From NCBI RefSeq assembly GCF_902381825.1, contig NZ_LR698973.1:3203560-3244800 (forward strand): a stretch of DNA of 41,241 nucleotides, given 5' to 3'. Each line of letters begins with the position of its first letter. The first letter of the stretch is position 1. The translations under genes were made by a program, and so were the position numbers. Origin of the DNA: Pseudocoprococcus catus (GTDB taxonomy: Bacteria > Bacillota > Clostridia > Lachnospirales > Lachnospiraceae). Of this stretch, positions 31,096 through 39,643 are shown piece after piece. The notes under the pieces are model-generated. The model saw only the letters and a program-made list of their open reading frames with translations, made no database searches and was not told the DNA's origin.

Positions 31096-33507
31096 ATGTC
31101 ACAAAAAACAGTCACCGTTTCCGTTCGCCGGCTTGTGGAGTTTATTCTCAGATCGGGAGACATTGATACCGTTTCCGGCGCGTTTGGAGAAATGGATGCA
31201 ATGCAGCAGGGGGGCCTGATGCATCGAAAACTTCAAAAAGAGGCCGGGCCTTCTTACAGGGCGGAGGTGTCTCTGAAGCATACGACAGAAATGGATGAGA
31301 CGCTGGCGATTACTGTTGAGGGACGTGCCGATGGTGTCATAACAGAAACTGAGATGGCAGCAGATGAAAGCGGCGAGCTGGGACTGAAAGAAGTTGTGAC
31401 AATTGATGAGATTAAAGGGACTTATAGAAATTTAAGGTATATCACAGAGCCTGTGTCTGTTCATCTGGCACAGGCAAAGTGCTATGCCTTTTTTTATGCG
31501 GAAAAAGAGGATTTAGAGGAAATACAGGTCCAGATGACGTATGTGCATTTGAAGACGGGAAAAGTTCAGCGTTTTAGAGAAAAAATGACACGAAATGAGC
31601 TGGAAGTATGGTATACTGAACTGATAGACAGATTTGCAGTCTGGGTGCGTCATCAGATAGCCTGGATTAAAAAAAGAAATATTTCTATTGGTGCCGGCAG
31701 TTTTCCTTTTGAGTACAGAGAGAGTCAGAAAAAGCTCGTCTCAGGCGTTTATCAGACGATTCTGAGACATCGGCGGCTTTTTGTAGAAGCCCCGACAGGT
31801 ACCGGAAAGACGATTTCCGCCATTTATCCAGCTGTTCAGGCGATGGGAAATGGGTTGTCAGAGACAATTTTCTATCTGACGGCGAGAACCATTGCCAGGA
31901 CTGTTGCGGAAGATACATTCGGACTTCTTCAGGATAAGGGACTTGCCATGAAGGTGATCACCCTGACGGCAAAGGAGAAAATCTGCGTGCTGGATAAAGT
32001 TCAGTGCAGTCCGGAGTACTGTTCAAGGGCAAAGGGGCATTATGACAGGATTAATGAAGCCATTTATGATCTGATCACCCATGAAGACCGGATGACCAGG
32101 GAGTGCATCCTGGCTTATGCCGACAAATATCAGGTTTGTCCCTTTGAGTTTCAGCTGGATGCAGCTTTATTCGCGGATGCGGTCATTGGTGATTATAATT
32201 ATGTGTTTGACCCGAATGTGGCGCTCAAACGTTTTTTCAGTGACAGAAGCGGGGACTATCTTTTCCTGATCGATGAGGCCCACAATCTGGTGGATCGTGC
32301 CAGGGAAATGTACAGTGCCGTGATGTCAATGACTGAATTGACCCATGCCCGTCACGCAGTGGAAGATAAAGCTGTGGACCGGCGACTTGTCACTTATATG
32401 GATCGCTCGATACTGGCCATGTCTGCTCTTCGGGAGTCTTCAGAACAGTCCTGCCAGCTGATGGGGAATATCGGCAGTCTGATCGTTTACCTGACGAAGC
32501 TCAGTGAGCAGCTGGAGGAAACACTGAAGGAGGCGGTTCCTGCGTCACTCAGGGAAGTTCTGATGGAATTTTACTTTGACATTCGACGCTTTATATGTGC
32601 CTTTGAACGATCGGATGACCGCTATTTGATCTATGCGCTTCGAAGTGAGGACAGCTTTGAGATCAAGATTTTCTGTGTGGATCCTTCCAAAGATCTGGGA
32701 GAACGTCTGGCAAAGGGATGCGGAGCTGTATTTTTCTCTGCAACGCTTCTTCCGGTGCAGTACTACAAGGAAATGCTCAGTGATACAGCAGTATCGGATT
32801 ACGATCTTTATGTGGATTCACCTTTTGCGGAGGAAAACCGTCTGCTTGTAGCGGCAACAGATGTAAGCAGCCGCTATACAAGGCGGGGAAGAAAAGAGTA
32901 TGAACGGATGGCTGCATATATCCGGGATATTATTCGTGGCAAGCATGGCAATTATATGGTCTTTTTCCCATCATACCAGCTTATGAAGGATGTTTTTGAA
33001 GTTTTTACGGAAATGGAATTAATGAAGGCAGGCCATGGTCTGCAGTTGGTTGTGCAGGAATCCGAGATGAGTGAAGATGCAAGACAGAAGTTTCTGGATG
33101 CTTTTCAGGCGGATGCTGCAGATGCAGTTATTGGTTTCTGTGTGATGGGCGGTATTTTTTCGGAGGGCATTGATCTGAAAGAAGACCGGCTGATCGGTGT
33201 CATCATTATCGGGACAGGACTGCCGCAAGTTGGGGAAGAGAGAGAGCTTTTAAGTCGGTATTTTAATGAGAAATCCGGCAGAGGATTTGAATATGCCTAC
33301 CTTTATCCGGGGATGAACAAGGTTTTGCAGGCAGCAGGACGTGTGATCCGAACCGAGAAGGACAGAGGCGTGATCGCGTTATTGGATGAGCGATTTAATT
33401 ACAGTCAGTACAGAAAACTGTTCCCGAGAGAATGGCACAATTGCAGTAAGACCAGTCTGAATACAATCGTGCAGCAGGTGGAGGATTTCTGGACAGATAA
33501 AGCATAG
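31096..33507 (+). CDS. DinG/XPD-type Fe-S helicase with N-terminal PD-(D/E)XK-like nuclease domain
   Basis: 803 residues, AAGGAG 8 nt before ATG. The N-terminal ~200 residues carry a nuclease-like pattern: TIDEIKGTYRNL (acidic then ExK) and HLAQAKCYAFFYA, as in PD-(D/E)XK/Cas4-like folds. Superfamily-2 helicase core: Walker A EAPTGTGKTISAIYP (~231), an Fe-S cysteine insertion (ICVL, VQCSPEYC, VCPFEF), DEAH box LIDEAHNLVDRAREM (~392), and motifs V/VI GIFSEGIDLKEDRL and QAAGRVIRTEKD. It should unwind DNA or DNA-RNA structures 5'-to-3' in repair, possibly coupled to end trimming. It stands alone between unrelated genes. The nuclease assignment is by motif only. Confidence 0.9.
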   Translation: MSQKTVTVSVRRLVEFILRSGDIDTVSGAFGEMDAMQQGGLMHRKLQKEAGPSYRAEVSLKHTTEMDETLAITVEGRADGVITETEMAADESGELGLKEVVTIDEIKGTYRNLRYITEPVSVHLAQAKCYAFFYAEKEDLEEIQVQMTYVHLKTGKVQRFREKMTRNELEVWYTELIDRFAVWVRHQIAWIKKRNISIGAGSFPFEYRESQKKLVSGVYQTILRHRRLFVEAPTGTGKTISAIYPAVQAMGNGLSETIFYLTARTIARTVAEDTFGLLQDKGLAMKVITLTAKEKICVLDKVQCSPEYCSRAKGHYDRINEAIYDLITHEDRMTRECILAYADKYQVCPFEFQLDAALFADAVIGDYNYVFDPNVALKRFFSDRSGDYLFLIDEAHNLVDRAREMYSAVMSMTELTHARHAVEDKAVDRRLVTYMDRSILAMSALRESSEQSCQLMGNIGSLIVYLTKLSEQLEETLKEAVPASLREVLMEFYFDIRRFICAFERSDDRYLIYALRSEDSFEIKIFCVDPSKDLGERLAKGCGAVFFSATLLPVQYYKEMLSDTAVSDYDLYVDSPFAEENRLLVAATDVSSRYTRRGRKEYERMAAYIRDIIRGKHGNYMVFFPSYQLMKDVFEVFTEMELMKAGHGLQLVVQESEMSEDARQKFLDAFQADAADAVIGFCVMGGIFSEGIDLKEDRLIGVIIIGTGLPQVGEERELLSRYFNEKSGRGFEYAYLYPGMNKVLQAAGRVIRTEKDRGVIALLDERFNYSQYRKLFPREWHNCSKTSLNTIVQQVEDFWTDKA

Positions 33508-33589
33508 AATCAGATTGCGAGAAAAATATTTTCAGGCAGATGAGATATTTGATATAGATAATAACAGGAGATAAACGGAGGCGATAAAG

Positions 33590-34474
33590 TTGAGGATTGG
33601 TTTTATAGGGCTCGGTATTATGGGCGAGGCCATGTGCTATAATATTATCAGAAAACATGACGGTGACGTCTATATTTATGACGTAAAAACAGAACCGGTA
33701 CAGCGGTTGGCGGAAAAAGGCGGTATCGCCTGTGACAGTGCCGTTGACGCTGCAAAACATTCGGATGTGATCATTACGATGCTGCCGAGATCAGAAGATT
33801 CCCTGTCAGTATATAAAGAAATACTCCCGGCCATCAATGCAACGAAAATCTGTATTGACATGAGCACCATTGATCCTTCCGTTTCATTGAAAATCAGTGT
33901 TATGATTCAGGCTCATGGTGGACATTTCCTGGATGCGCCGGTTGTTAAGTCGAAGGCGGCCGCGGTGCTGGGCAATATCGGCATTTATGTAGGCGGCGAG
34001 AAAGAAATTTATTTCCAGGTGAAGCCAATCTTGCAGTATATGGGGTCAAATGTACTGTATATGGGATCCAGCGGCAAGGGCATCGGAATGAAAATCTGTC
34101 AGACAACGCTGCTGGCACAGATTCAGAATGGTGTCAATGAAGCCCTGGCTATGGCTGTGAAACAGGGCATTGATGTGGATCGTTTTACAGCGGCCCTGTC
34201 TTTTGGCGGTGGTCAGAATGCTTATTTTGATGAACGTCAGATGGCCATCAGGAACAAAGATTATGCGACGACATTTTCGGTCAGGAATATGTCCAAGGAT
34301 ATTGATATCTGCCGTCGGCTGGCAAAGACGGAAGGGGTTCAGGCAGAAAGTCTGGAAGGCATCAGAGAAGTCTACGACCGGGCACTTGAGGCAGGGTATG
34401 GTGATAAGGATTACAGTTCTGTCATTGATATGGTCTTTGAGAAAAACCATGTCAAATATAAACCTAAATTATAA
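33590..34474 (+). CDS. NAD(P)-dependent oxidoreductase, 3-hydroxyisobutyrate dehydrogenase family
   Basis: 294 residues, TTG start 8 nt after GGAGG (33577-33581). Rossmann motif RIGFIGLGIMGEAMCYNI; the family substrate signature is present in altered form (FLDAPVVKSKAAAVLGNIGI, usually DAPVSGG), and the catalytic Lys lies in SSGKGIGMKICQT (usually GxGxxxK.xNN). The helical domain then has DVDRFTAALSFGGGQNAYF. The missing glycines in the DAPV motif suggest a substrate different from 3-hydroxyisobutyrate or tartronate semialdehyde. It ends 185 bp before the hydrogenase operon, with a promoter between them, so no functional link is implied. Confidence 0.88.
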   Translation: MRIGFIGLGIMGEAMCYNIIRKHDGDVYIYDVKTEPVQRLAEKGGIACDSAVDAAKHSDVIITMLPRSEDSLSVYKEILPAINATKICIDMSTIDPSVSLKISVMIQAHGGHFLDAPVVKSKAAAVLGNIGIYVGGEKEIYFQVKPILQYMGSNVLYMGSSGKGIGMKICQTTLLAQIQNGVNEALAMAVKQGIDVDRFTAALSFGGGQNAYFDERQMAIRNKDYATTFSVRNMSKDIDICRRLAKTEGVQAESLEGIREVYDRALEAGYGDKDYSSVIDMVFEKNHVKYKPKL

Positions 34475-34527
34475 AAGCGGTTGATTGTTGAAAGTGTGAT
34501 TATAAAAGTATCATTCAAAAGTGAATA

Positions 34528-34606
34528 TTGAATATTGTATACAAATTGTATAAAATTAAAAACTATAGGAAACTGTGTTGAAAGAAAGAGAAACTATTGT
34601 TAAAAT
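34528..34606 (+). promoter_or_regulatory. Two tandem promoters of the hydrogenase operon
   Basis: Distal: TTGAAT (34528-34533), 17 bp, TAAAAT (34551-34556). Proximal: TTGAAA (34578-34583), 17 bp, TAAAAT (34601-34606). The proximal one is better placed for the 34660 start. Spacing is ideal in both; the hexamers are near consensus. Confidence 0.55.
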
Positions 34607-34639
34607 ATTGTTAATCACTCGGGGAGGAGAATGATTAAC
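34597..34639 (+). promoter_or_regulatory. Repeated TTGTTAA half-sites and an 8-bp inverted repeat at the hydrogenase promoter
   Basis: TTGTTAA occurs at 34597-34603 and 34608-34614, in direct orientation 11 bp apart, over the proximal -10 and start. It equals the half-site of clostridial Rex operators (TTGTTAA-N4-TTAACAA), but the mirrored half is missing. GTTAATCA (34610-34617) and TGATTAAC (34632-34639) form a perfect inverted repeat just after. A redox regulator such as Rex is a reasonable guess, not shown. Confidence 0.35.
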
Positions 34640-34659
34640 TAAAATAAGGAGGAATTGCT

Positions 34660-34899
34660 ATGACAATCACAATCTGTATTGGAAGCTCATGTCATCTGAA
34701 AGGTTCAAGAACAATTATTCAGAAACTGGAAGAATTGATCACGGAGCGTCAGTTAAACGACAAAATTGAGCTCAATGGTTCATTTTGTATGGGCGAATGT
34801 TCAAATGGTGTTTGTGTAAAGATTAACGATGAATTGTTCAGCGTTTCACCGGAGACTGTGAATACATTTTTTGAAAACGAAGTACTCAGGAGGCTTTAA
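34660..34899 (+). CDS. Small thioredoxin-like [2Fe-2S] protein (NuoE/HndA-like)
   Basis: 79 residues, AAGGAGG 6 nt upstream. Compact [2Fe-2S] fold with ligand cysteines in ICIGSSCHLKGS (residues 6 and 11) and FCMGECSNG (near residues 43 and 47), the spacing of the 24-kDa complex-I/HndA family C-terminal domain; the N-terminal helical part of that family is missing. It probably carries electrons to or from the adjacent sensory hydrogenase. It lies first in the operon, 2 bp before the next gene. Confidence 0.88.
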   Translation: MTITICIGSSCHLKGSRTIIQKLEELITERQLNDKIELNGSFCMGECSNGVCVKINDELFSVSPETVNTFFENEVLRRL

Positions 34900-34901
34900 G
34901 G

Positions 34902-36632
34902 GTGGGCGTCATTGGATTTAGAAAGGCAAAGTGCAAGGACTGTTATAAATGTGTCCGTTTGTGTGAAGTAAAAGCCATTCGTATCAAGGATGAACATGCA
35001 CAATTTGTTGCTTCAGAGTGCGTGGAATGCGGCCAGTGTCTGGAGGCCTGTCCACAGAATGCAATCACATTTATCAAGGATATTCAGTGGATCAAGTCCA
35101 TGGTGAAGAACGGGGAGAAGACCGTTGTATCTCTGGCACCGGCATACCTGGGTGTATTTGGAGATGCAGATCCGAACCAGATGGCGGCAGCCCTTCATCA
35201 GCTGGGATTTACATATGTACATGAAACGGCAGAAGCAGCTGGATATGTTGTGCAGGAATACATGAATTATTGTGACAGATCCGATAAGGATGCGGTGCTT
35301 TTGACATCATCATGTTCTGCCATCAACAATTTGATTGAGAAATATCATCCGGATATGCTGCCATATCTTCTGCCTGTTGTGACACCGGCTATCGCACATG
35401 CAAGAATGCTCAGAGCACAGTATGGACCGGATGTGAAGATCATCTATATCAGTCCTTGTGTTTCTGATGGTGGAGATGCGCTGAAAGATCCAAGAACAAA
35501 AGGCATCATCGATGCGGTGTTAGATTTTGCAACATTGCGTGACTGGCTCAGAAGCGAACAGATCAAGATTCCGAAATGTCCGAGCAGCCATATGGACAGT
35601 ATGGATCCAAAGGTGATGCGTCTGTTTGCTGTCAGTGGAGGGATTCTTTCTGCTATTAAGGCTGCAAAAGGCCGTAAGTACAAGCATAAGCGACTGTATG
35701 TCAGCGGTATTGGACCCTGTGAAGAACTTTTTGAATGTATCCGTAATGGAGAGATCAAGAACTGTGTTATTGAGCTCAATTCATGTACCGGCGGCTGCAT
35801 CAACGGACCGATGACCGGAGGCAAGAAGCGTGACCGTTTCAGATCCAAGATCAGTGTCAGCCAGAAGGTAGATGAGCATGAGGCACCGGAATTACCGCCG
35901 CTGCCGGAAGGTGTCAGCCTTTATAAGGAATATACGGCACGCTGCGAAAAGAGAATTGTCCCGTCAGATGAGCAGATTCGTGCGATCCTGTCCAAGATTG
36001 GCAAGGATTCACCGGAGAAGGAATTAAACTGTGGTGCCTGCGGTTTCCCGACATGCCGTGATAAGGCCATTGCTGTATACCGAGGCAAAACCCAACTGAC
36101 TATGTGTATTCCGTATATGTATGAGCAGGCCAAGGGTATGTCGGATATTATTCTGGCTGTGACACCAAGTATGATCATTGTTGTGGATAAGGATTATTTT
36201 ATCTGCGAATTCAACAATGCAGCAGAGGTCGCTTTTGGTGTATCCCAGCAGAAAGCGCTGGGGCATCCGGTATCGGAATTTATTTCCACAGAATATTTTG
36301 AAAAGGTTTTCCGTGAGAAGCGAAGTATTATAAATCAGCGTGTAGATTATGATGCCTATCATATTAAGACAATGCAGAATATTATATACATGCGTGAGCA
36401 GGAAAAGGCCCTTGTGATTATGCGTGACATTACGGAAGGTGTGCGCAAGCAGGAGCAGCTTCGGAAGGTGAAACTGGACACAGTGGCTATGGCTCAGAAT
36501 GTCATTAACAAACAGATGATGGTGGCTCAGGAGATTGCCGGGCTTCTCGGTGAGACAACAGCTGAAACGAAGTCAACCCTTCGCAAATTGAGAGACACAC
36601 TGATGGACAGTGATGAGGATATAAAGATATGA
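34902..36632 (+). CDS. Sensory [FeFe]-hydrogenase-like protein with PAS domain (HydS, group C type)
   Basis: 576 residues, GTG start 8 nt after AGGAGG. Domains: two [4Fe-4S] motifs (CKDCYKCVRLC; CVECGQCLEAC), H-cluster domain ~65-310, an Fe-S motif CGACGFPTC (~375), a PAS domain ~410-515 and a C-terminal helix region. H-cluster motifs are modified: TSSCSA (usual TSCCP), SPCVSDGG (usual PCxAKKxE), SCTGGCINGP. The four ligating Cys are kept, but the proton-relay Cys next to the first ligand is Ser and the Lys/Glu of motif 2 are lost. This fits group C sensory hydrogenases, which sense H2 or redox with little turnover. The PAS part and the overlapping SpoIIE phosphatase gene suggest it signals by protein phosphorylation state. 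Confidence 0.9.
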   Translation: MGVIGFRKAKCKDCYKCVRLCEVKAIRIKDEHAQFVASECVECGQCLEACPQNAITFIKDIQWIKSMVKNGEKTVVSLAPAYLGVFGDADPNQMAAALHQLGFTYVHETAEAAGYVVQEYMNYCDRSDKDAVLLTSSCSAINNLIEKYHPDMLPYLLPVVTPAIAHARMLRAQYGPDVKIIYISPCVSDGGDALKDPRTKGIIDAVLDFATLRDWLRSEQIKIPKCPSSHMDSMDPKVMRLFAVSGGILSAIKAAKGRKYKHKRLYVSGIGPCEELFECIRNGEIKNCVIELNSCTGGCINGPMTGGKKRDRFRSKISVSQKVDEHEAPELPPLPEGVSLYKEYTARCEKRIVPSDEQIRAILSKIGKDSPEKELNCGACGFPTCRDKAIAVYRGKTQLTMCIPYMYEQAKGMSDIILAVTPSMIIVVDKDYFICEFNNAAEVAFGVSQQKALGHPVSEFISTEYFEKVFREKRSIINQRVDYDAYHIKTMQNIIYMREQEKALVIMRDITEGVRKQEQLRKVKLDTVAMAQNVINKQMMVAQEIAGLLGETTAETKSTLRKLRDTLMDSDEDIKI

Positions 36633-37804
36633 ATGTAAGTCTGGATGTCTGCAGCAAGAGTCTGAACAAAAGAGAAGAAGAACTTTGTGGTGATACTGTC
36701 GAGATCGTTAAGACAGCGGATGCTGATATTATCATTCTGTCAGATGGTATGGGAAGTGGTGTAAAGGCCAATATCTTATCCACATTGACCACCAGGATTC
36801 TCGGTACGATGCTGAAAAACGGCGAGACCATTGAAGACTGCGTGGAGACCATTGCTATGACATTGCCAATCTGCAAAGTAAGGCAGGTGGCCTATTCCAC
36901 ATTTGCGATCCTTCAGATTTTCAGAGATGGGCGTGCCTATCTGGTGGAGTATGATACACCGGCCTGCATTGTGATCCGTGACGGTCAGAAGCTTGATATT
37001 GAGCATACAGAGCGGGAGCTTTCAGGCAAGATTATCAGAGAATATCGTTTTAACATTCAGGAAGATGATTATTTTGTGATGATGAGTGACGGTGTGACCC
37101 ATGCAGGTGTTGGCGGTCTGTATGGTTTTGGATGGGGACGGACGAGAGTCGGTGAGTTTATCCAACAGAGGTTCAATGATACGAAGATGACGGCAGCGCG
37201 CCTGGCGTCCTATGTGATCAATGAGTGCAGTCAGCTGTACCATCAGCGTCCGGGAGATGATACAACCGTTGTTGTGGCGAAAGTGACAGCACGAATGGAT
37301 CTGAATATTTTCACAGGTCCTCCGACAAAGCGAGAAGATGACGAAAGTGCTATCCGTGAATTCATGCGGTCACAGGGACTGCATGTTGTCAGCGGTGGTA
37401 CAAGTGCCACAATAGCGGCACGTGTATTAAACAAACATATAAAAGCATCCCTCATTTACGAAGATCCGGATATTCCTCCGACAGCTGAAATTGACGGACT
37501 GGATCTTGTGACGGAAGGTGTTCTGACCCTGAACCGTGCGGTGAGTATGATGCATGAATATAATGAAGGACGGCAGAATCAGTCGTTTTTCAAACGGCTT
37601 GATGAGAAGAATGGCGGTTCACAGCTGGCAAAACTCATTATTGAGAGATGCACGCATCTGCATTTATTTGTAGGTGAAGCGATGAATCCGGCTCATCAGG
37701 CAGCTGGTCTTCCATTTGATCTCAGTGTCCGCATGCGTTTGGTGGACAAGATCATTGAAGAAGGCAGGAAGATGGGAAAAACAGTCAGTGTTAAATATTA
37801 TTGA
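36629..37804 (+). CDS. SpoIIE-type (PP2C-like) serine/threonine phosphatase
   Basis: 391 residues, ATGA overlap with the sensory hydrogenase gene. PPM/SpoIIE fold with metal-binding aspartates: CGDTVEIV, ILSDGMGSGVKAN, VMMSDGVTHAG and RPGDDTTVVVAKV. Residues ~235-391 form a second domain (FMRSQGLHVVSGGTSATIAA; LVTEGVLTLNRAVSMMHEY) that recurs with such phosphatases beside sensory hydrogenases. It should remove phosphate from a Ser/Thr protein in response to the HydS signal. No partner kinase or anti-sigma pair is seen in the window. Translation is coupled with both neighbours. Confidence 0.9.
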   Translation: MNVSLDVCSKSLNKREEELCGDTVEIVKTADADIIILSDGMGSGVKANILSTLTTRILGTMLKNGETIEDCVETIAMTLPICKVRQVAYSTFAILQIFRDGRAYLVEYDTPACIVIRDGQKLDIEHTERELSGKIIREYRFNIQEDDYFVMMSDGVTHAGVGGLYGFGWGRTRVGEFIQQRFNDTKMTAARLASYVINECSQLYHQRPGDDTTVVVAKVTARMDLNIFTGPPTKREDDESAIREFMRSQGLHVVSGGTSATIAARVLNKHIKASLIYEDPDIPPTAEIDGLDLVTEGVLTLNRAVSMMHEYNEGRQNQSFFKRLDEKNGGSQLAKLIIERCTHLHLFVGEAMNPAHQAAGLPFDLSVRMRLVDKIIEEGRKMGKTVSVKYY

Positions 37805-37815
37805 GGATGATATGT

Positions 37816-39279
37816 ATGAAGACAACATTTATTACTGATATTAATAAAATTAAATTTGAAGTCAATACAGAAGTTGCCCGGCTGGCTTTTGCAGGAGAAT
37901 TGGACGAGAAAGCCAATGAGATTCCTTACAAGCTGATTCCGGGACGTACACCGCACTACAGATGCTGCGTTTACAGAGAACGTGAGATCATCCGTGAGCG
38001 TGTACAGCTGGCTATGGGACGTTCTGCCATGTCCGGCCAGAAGAACAAGAATATTGTGCAGGTAATCGAGGCTGCCTGTGAAGGCTGTCCGATCAACAGA
38101 TTTAATGTGACTAACAACTGTCAGATGTGTATGGCCAAAAAATGTCTTGGCGCATGTAATTTTGGTGCCATCAAGTTTGAAGGCGGCCATGCCGTCATTG
38201 ACCATAAGAAATGTAAAGAGTGCGGTAAGTGTGCAGAGGCTTGTCCTTACAATGCCATTGCCGACCTGATGCGTCCATGTAAGCGCAGCTGTCCTGTAGA
38301 TGCCATTACAATGGATGAGGACAACATTGTTGTTATTAATGAGGAGAAATGCATTAACTGCGGTCAGTGTGTGATCAACTGTCCGTTCGGTGCTTTATCA
38401 GACCGTTCATTTATGGTGGACGTAATCAAACTGATCAGCAGCGGCGCACCGGTTTACGCCATGGTGGCACCGGCTATTGAAGGGCAATTCGGCCCTGATG
38501 TCAGTGTCGGTATGATCCGTGAGGCTGTCATGAAGCTTGGCTTCAGAGACATGTATGAAGTATCTCTGGGCGCAGATTTTGTATCAAAGAATGAAGGACA
38601 GGAGCTTCTGGAGCACTATGAAGCCGGCGAGAAAATGACAACATCCTGTTGTCCGGCTTTCGTTTCTCTGATCAAGAAGCATTATCCGCAGGTGCTCAAG
38701 TATATGTCTACAACTGTTTCACCGATGACAGCTACAGGACGTCTGATCAAAGCCATGCATCCGGATGCTGTATGCGTTTTCATCGGACCATGTATTGCCA
38801 AGAAATCCGAAGTCATTGATTCCATTACTTTCGGTGGTGCGGATTATGCCATGACTTATGAAGAACTGGCCAGCATGTTCGAGGCGAAAAATATCGACCC
38901 TGAGGAATGTACAGAAACTATGCAGCAGGGAAGTAAGTTCGGCAAGCAGTACTCCGTATCCGGCGGTGTAACAGCGGCAGTACTTGAGACATTCAAGGAA
39001 GCCAACAAAGAAGTTGAGCTGAAGGTTAAGACCTGCAGCGGTGCGCAGGAATGCAAGAAAGCACTGATGCTTCTGAAAGTCGGCAAGCTTCCGGAAGACT
39101 TTATTGAAGGTATGGCATGCGTCGGTGGCTGTGTTAACGGTCCGGCAATGCTTGGCAAATCCAGAACATTCCTCAAGGACAGAAATGGTCAGATCGCCAA
39201 GGCGGATGATCGAGGTGTTCTTGAAAATGTTGCACAGTACGATGAATACGGCATTAATATGACGAGAAATCATCAATAA
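37816..39279 (+). CDS. [FeFe] hydrogenase, catalytic (group B-like, ferredoxin-type)
   Basis: 487 residues from ATG 37816, with GAGG ~9 nt upstream; TTG 37801 and ATG 37807 are alternatives. N-terminal Cys-rich region with [4Fe-4S] motifs (CQMCMAKKCLGAC; CKECGKCAEAC; CINCGQCVINC), then the H-cluster domain with TSCCPAFV, GPCIAKKSE and MACVGGCVNGPA. All H-cluster cysteines, the proton-relay Cys, and the Lys and Glu of motif 2 are present, unlike its sensory neighbour. It should evolve or consume H2 with ferredoxin as partner. Placement after HydS and the phosphatase suggests its expression or activity is what they control. Maturases HydE/F/G are not in the window. Confidence 0.93.
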   Translation: MKTTFITDINKIKFEVNTEVARLAFAGELDEKANEIPYKLIPGRTPHYRCCVYREREIIRERVQLAMGRSAMSGQKNKNIVQVIEAACEGCPINRFNVTNNCQMCMAKKCLGACNFGAIKFEGGHAVIDHKKCKECGKCAEACPYNAIADLMRPCKRSCPVDAITMDEDNIVVINEEKCINCGQCVINCPFGALSDRSFMVDVIKLISSGAPVYAMVAPAIEGQFGPDVSVGMIREAVMKLGFRDMYEVSLGADFVSKNEGQELLEHYEAGEKMTTSCCPAFVSLIKKHYPQVLKYMSTTVSPMTATGRLIKAMHPDAVCVFIGPCIAKKSEVIDSITFGGADYAMTYEELASMFEAKNIDPEECTETMQQGSKFGKQYSVSGGVTAAVLETFKEANKEVELKVKTCSGAQECKKALMLLKVGKLPEDFIEGMACVGGCVNGPAMLGKSRTFLKDRNGQIAKADDRGVLENVAQYDEYGINMTRNHQ

Positions 39280-39308
39280 ATATGTATAAAGTGCGTTCGT
39301 CGATTTCG

Positions 39309-39455
39309 AAAAGGATATAAAAAGGAGACTCTTAAACAGGCTCGTTTGCATTGCCTGGCTCTGGCAGCAGTACATAAGATGCTAAAAAAACAGCATCTAA
39401 GTACTGGCCGAGCCAGAAGCACCTGTTTGGAGAGTCTCCTTTTTATATCCTTTTT
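39309..39455. repeat. Long near-palindromic hairpin (MITE-like or structured RNA)
   Basis: A perfect 24-bp outer stem pairs 39309-39332 with 39431-39454. Inside, AAACAGG/CCTGTTT (39334-39340/39422-39428), CTGGCTC/GAGCCAG (39355-39361/39410-39416), AGTAC/GTACT (39369-39373/39401-39405) and AGATGCT/AGCATCT (39377-39383/39392-39398) continue the stem to an A-rich loop. T-run at the right end. It can act as a terminator for the hydrogenase operon but is far longer than needed. No clear target-site duplication. The rest of 39280-39583 is non-coding, apart from the promoter listed. Confidence 0.85.
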
Positions 39456-39553
39456 CTGAAGTGTTTTGTTCGCATTTTATATTTTATTGCAGGGATAAAT
39501 TCTGTGTTTAAACATATTTTCTTGAGAAATGTAGAGAATATAGGAAATAGATA

Positions 39554-39582
39554 TTGACGAAGTGATGTTTATATACTAAAAT
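39554..39582 (+). promoter_or_regulatory. perR promoter
   Basis: TTGACG (39554-39559), 17 bp, TAAAAT (39577-39582). Confidence 0.6.
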
Positions 39583-39601
39583 AATGATAACGATTACTAT
39601 T
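39583..39601 (+). promoter_or_regulatory. Fur/PerR-type operator, autoregulation
   Basis: AATGATAACGATTACTATT lies directly after the -10. It matches 14 of 19 positions of the palindrome before the rubrerythrin gene (40074-40092) and resembles the 7-1-7 Fur/PerR box. Occupation would block transcription start. Confidence 0.6.
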
Positions 39602-39643
39602 TACAAGGATTTATTAATGAATATAGAAACAGAGGAGATTAGT

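Noticed and set aside
39309..39455. Retron msr/msd RNA
   Set aside because: No reverse transcriptase gene anywhere in the window, and the element is almost a simple palindrome rather than a branched msr-msd.
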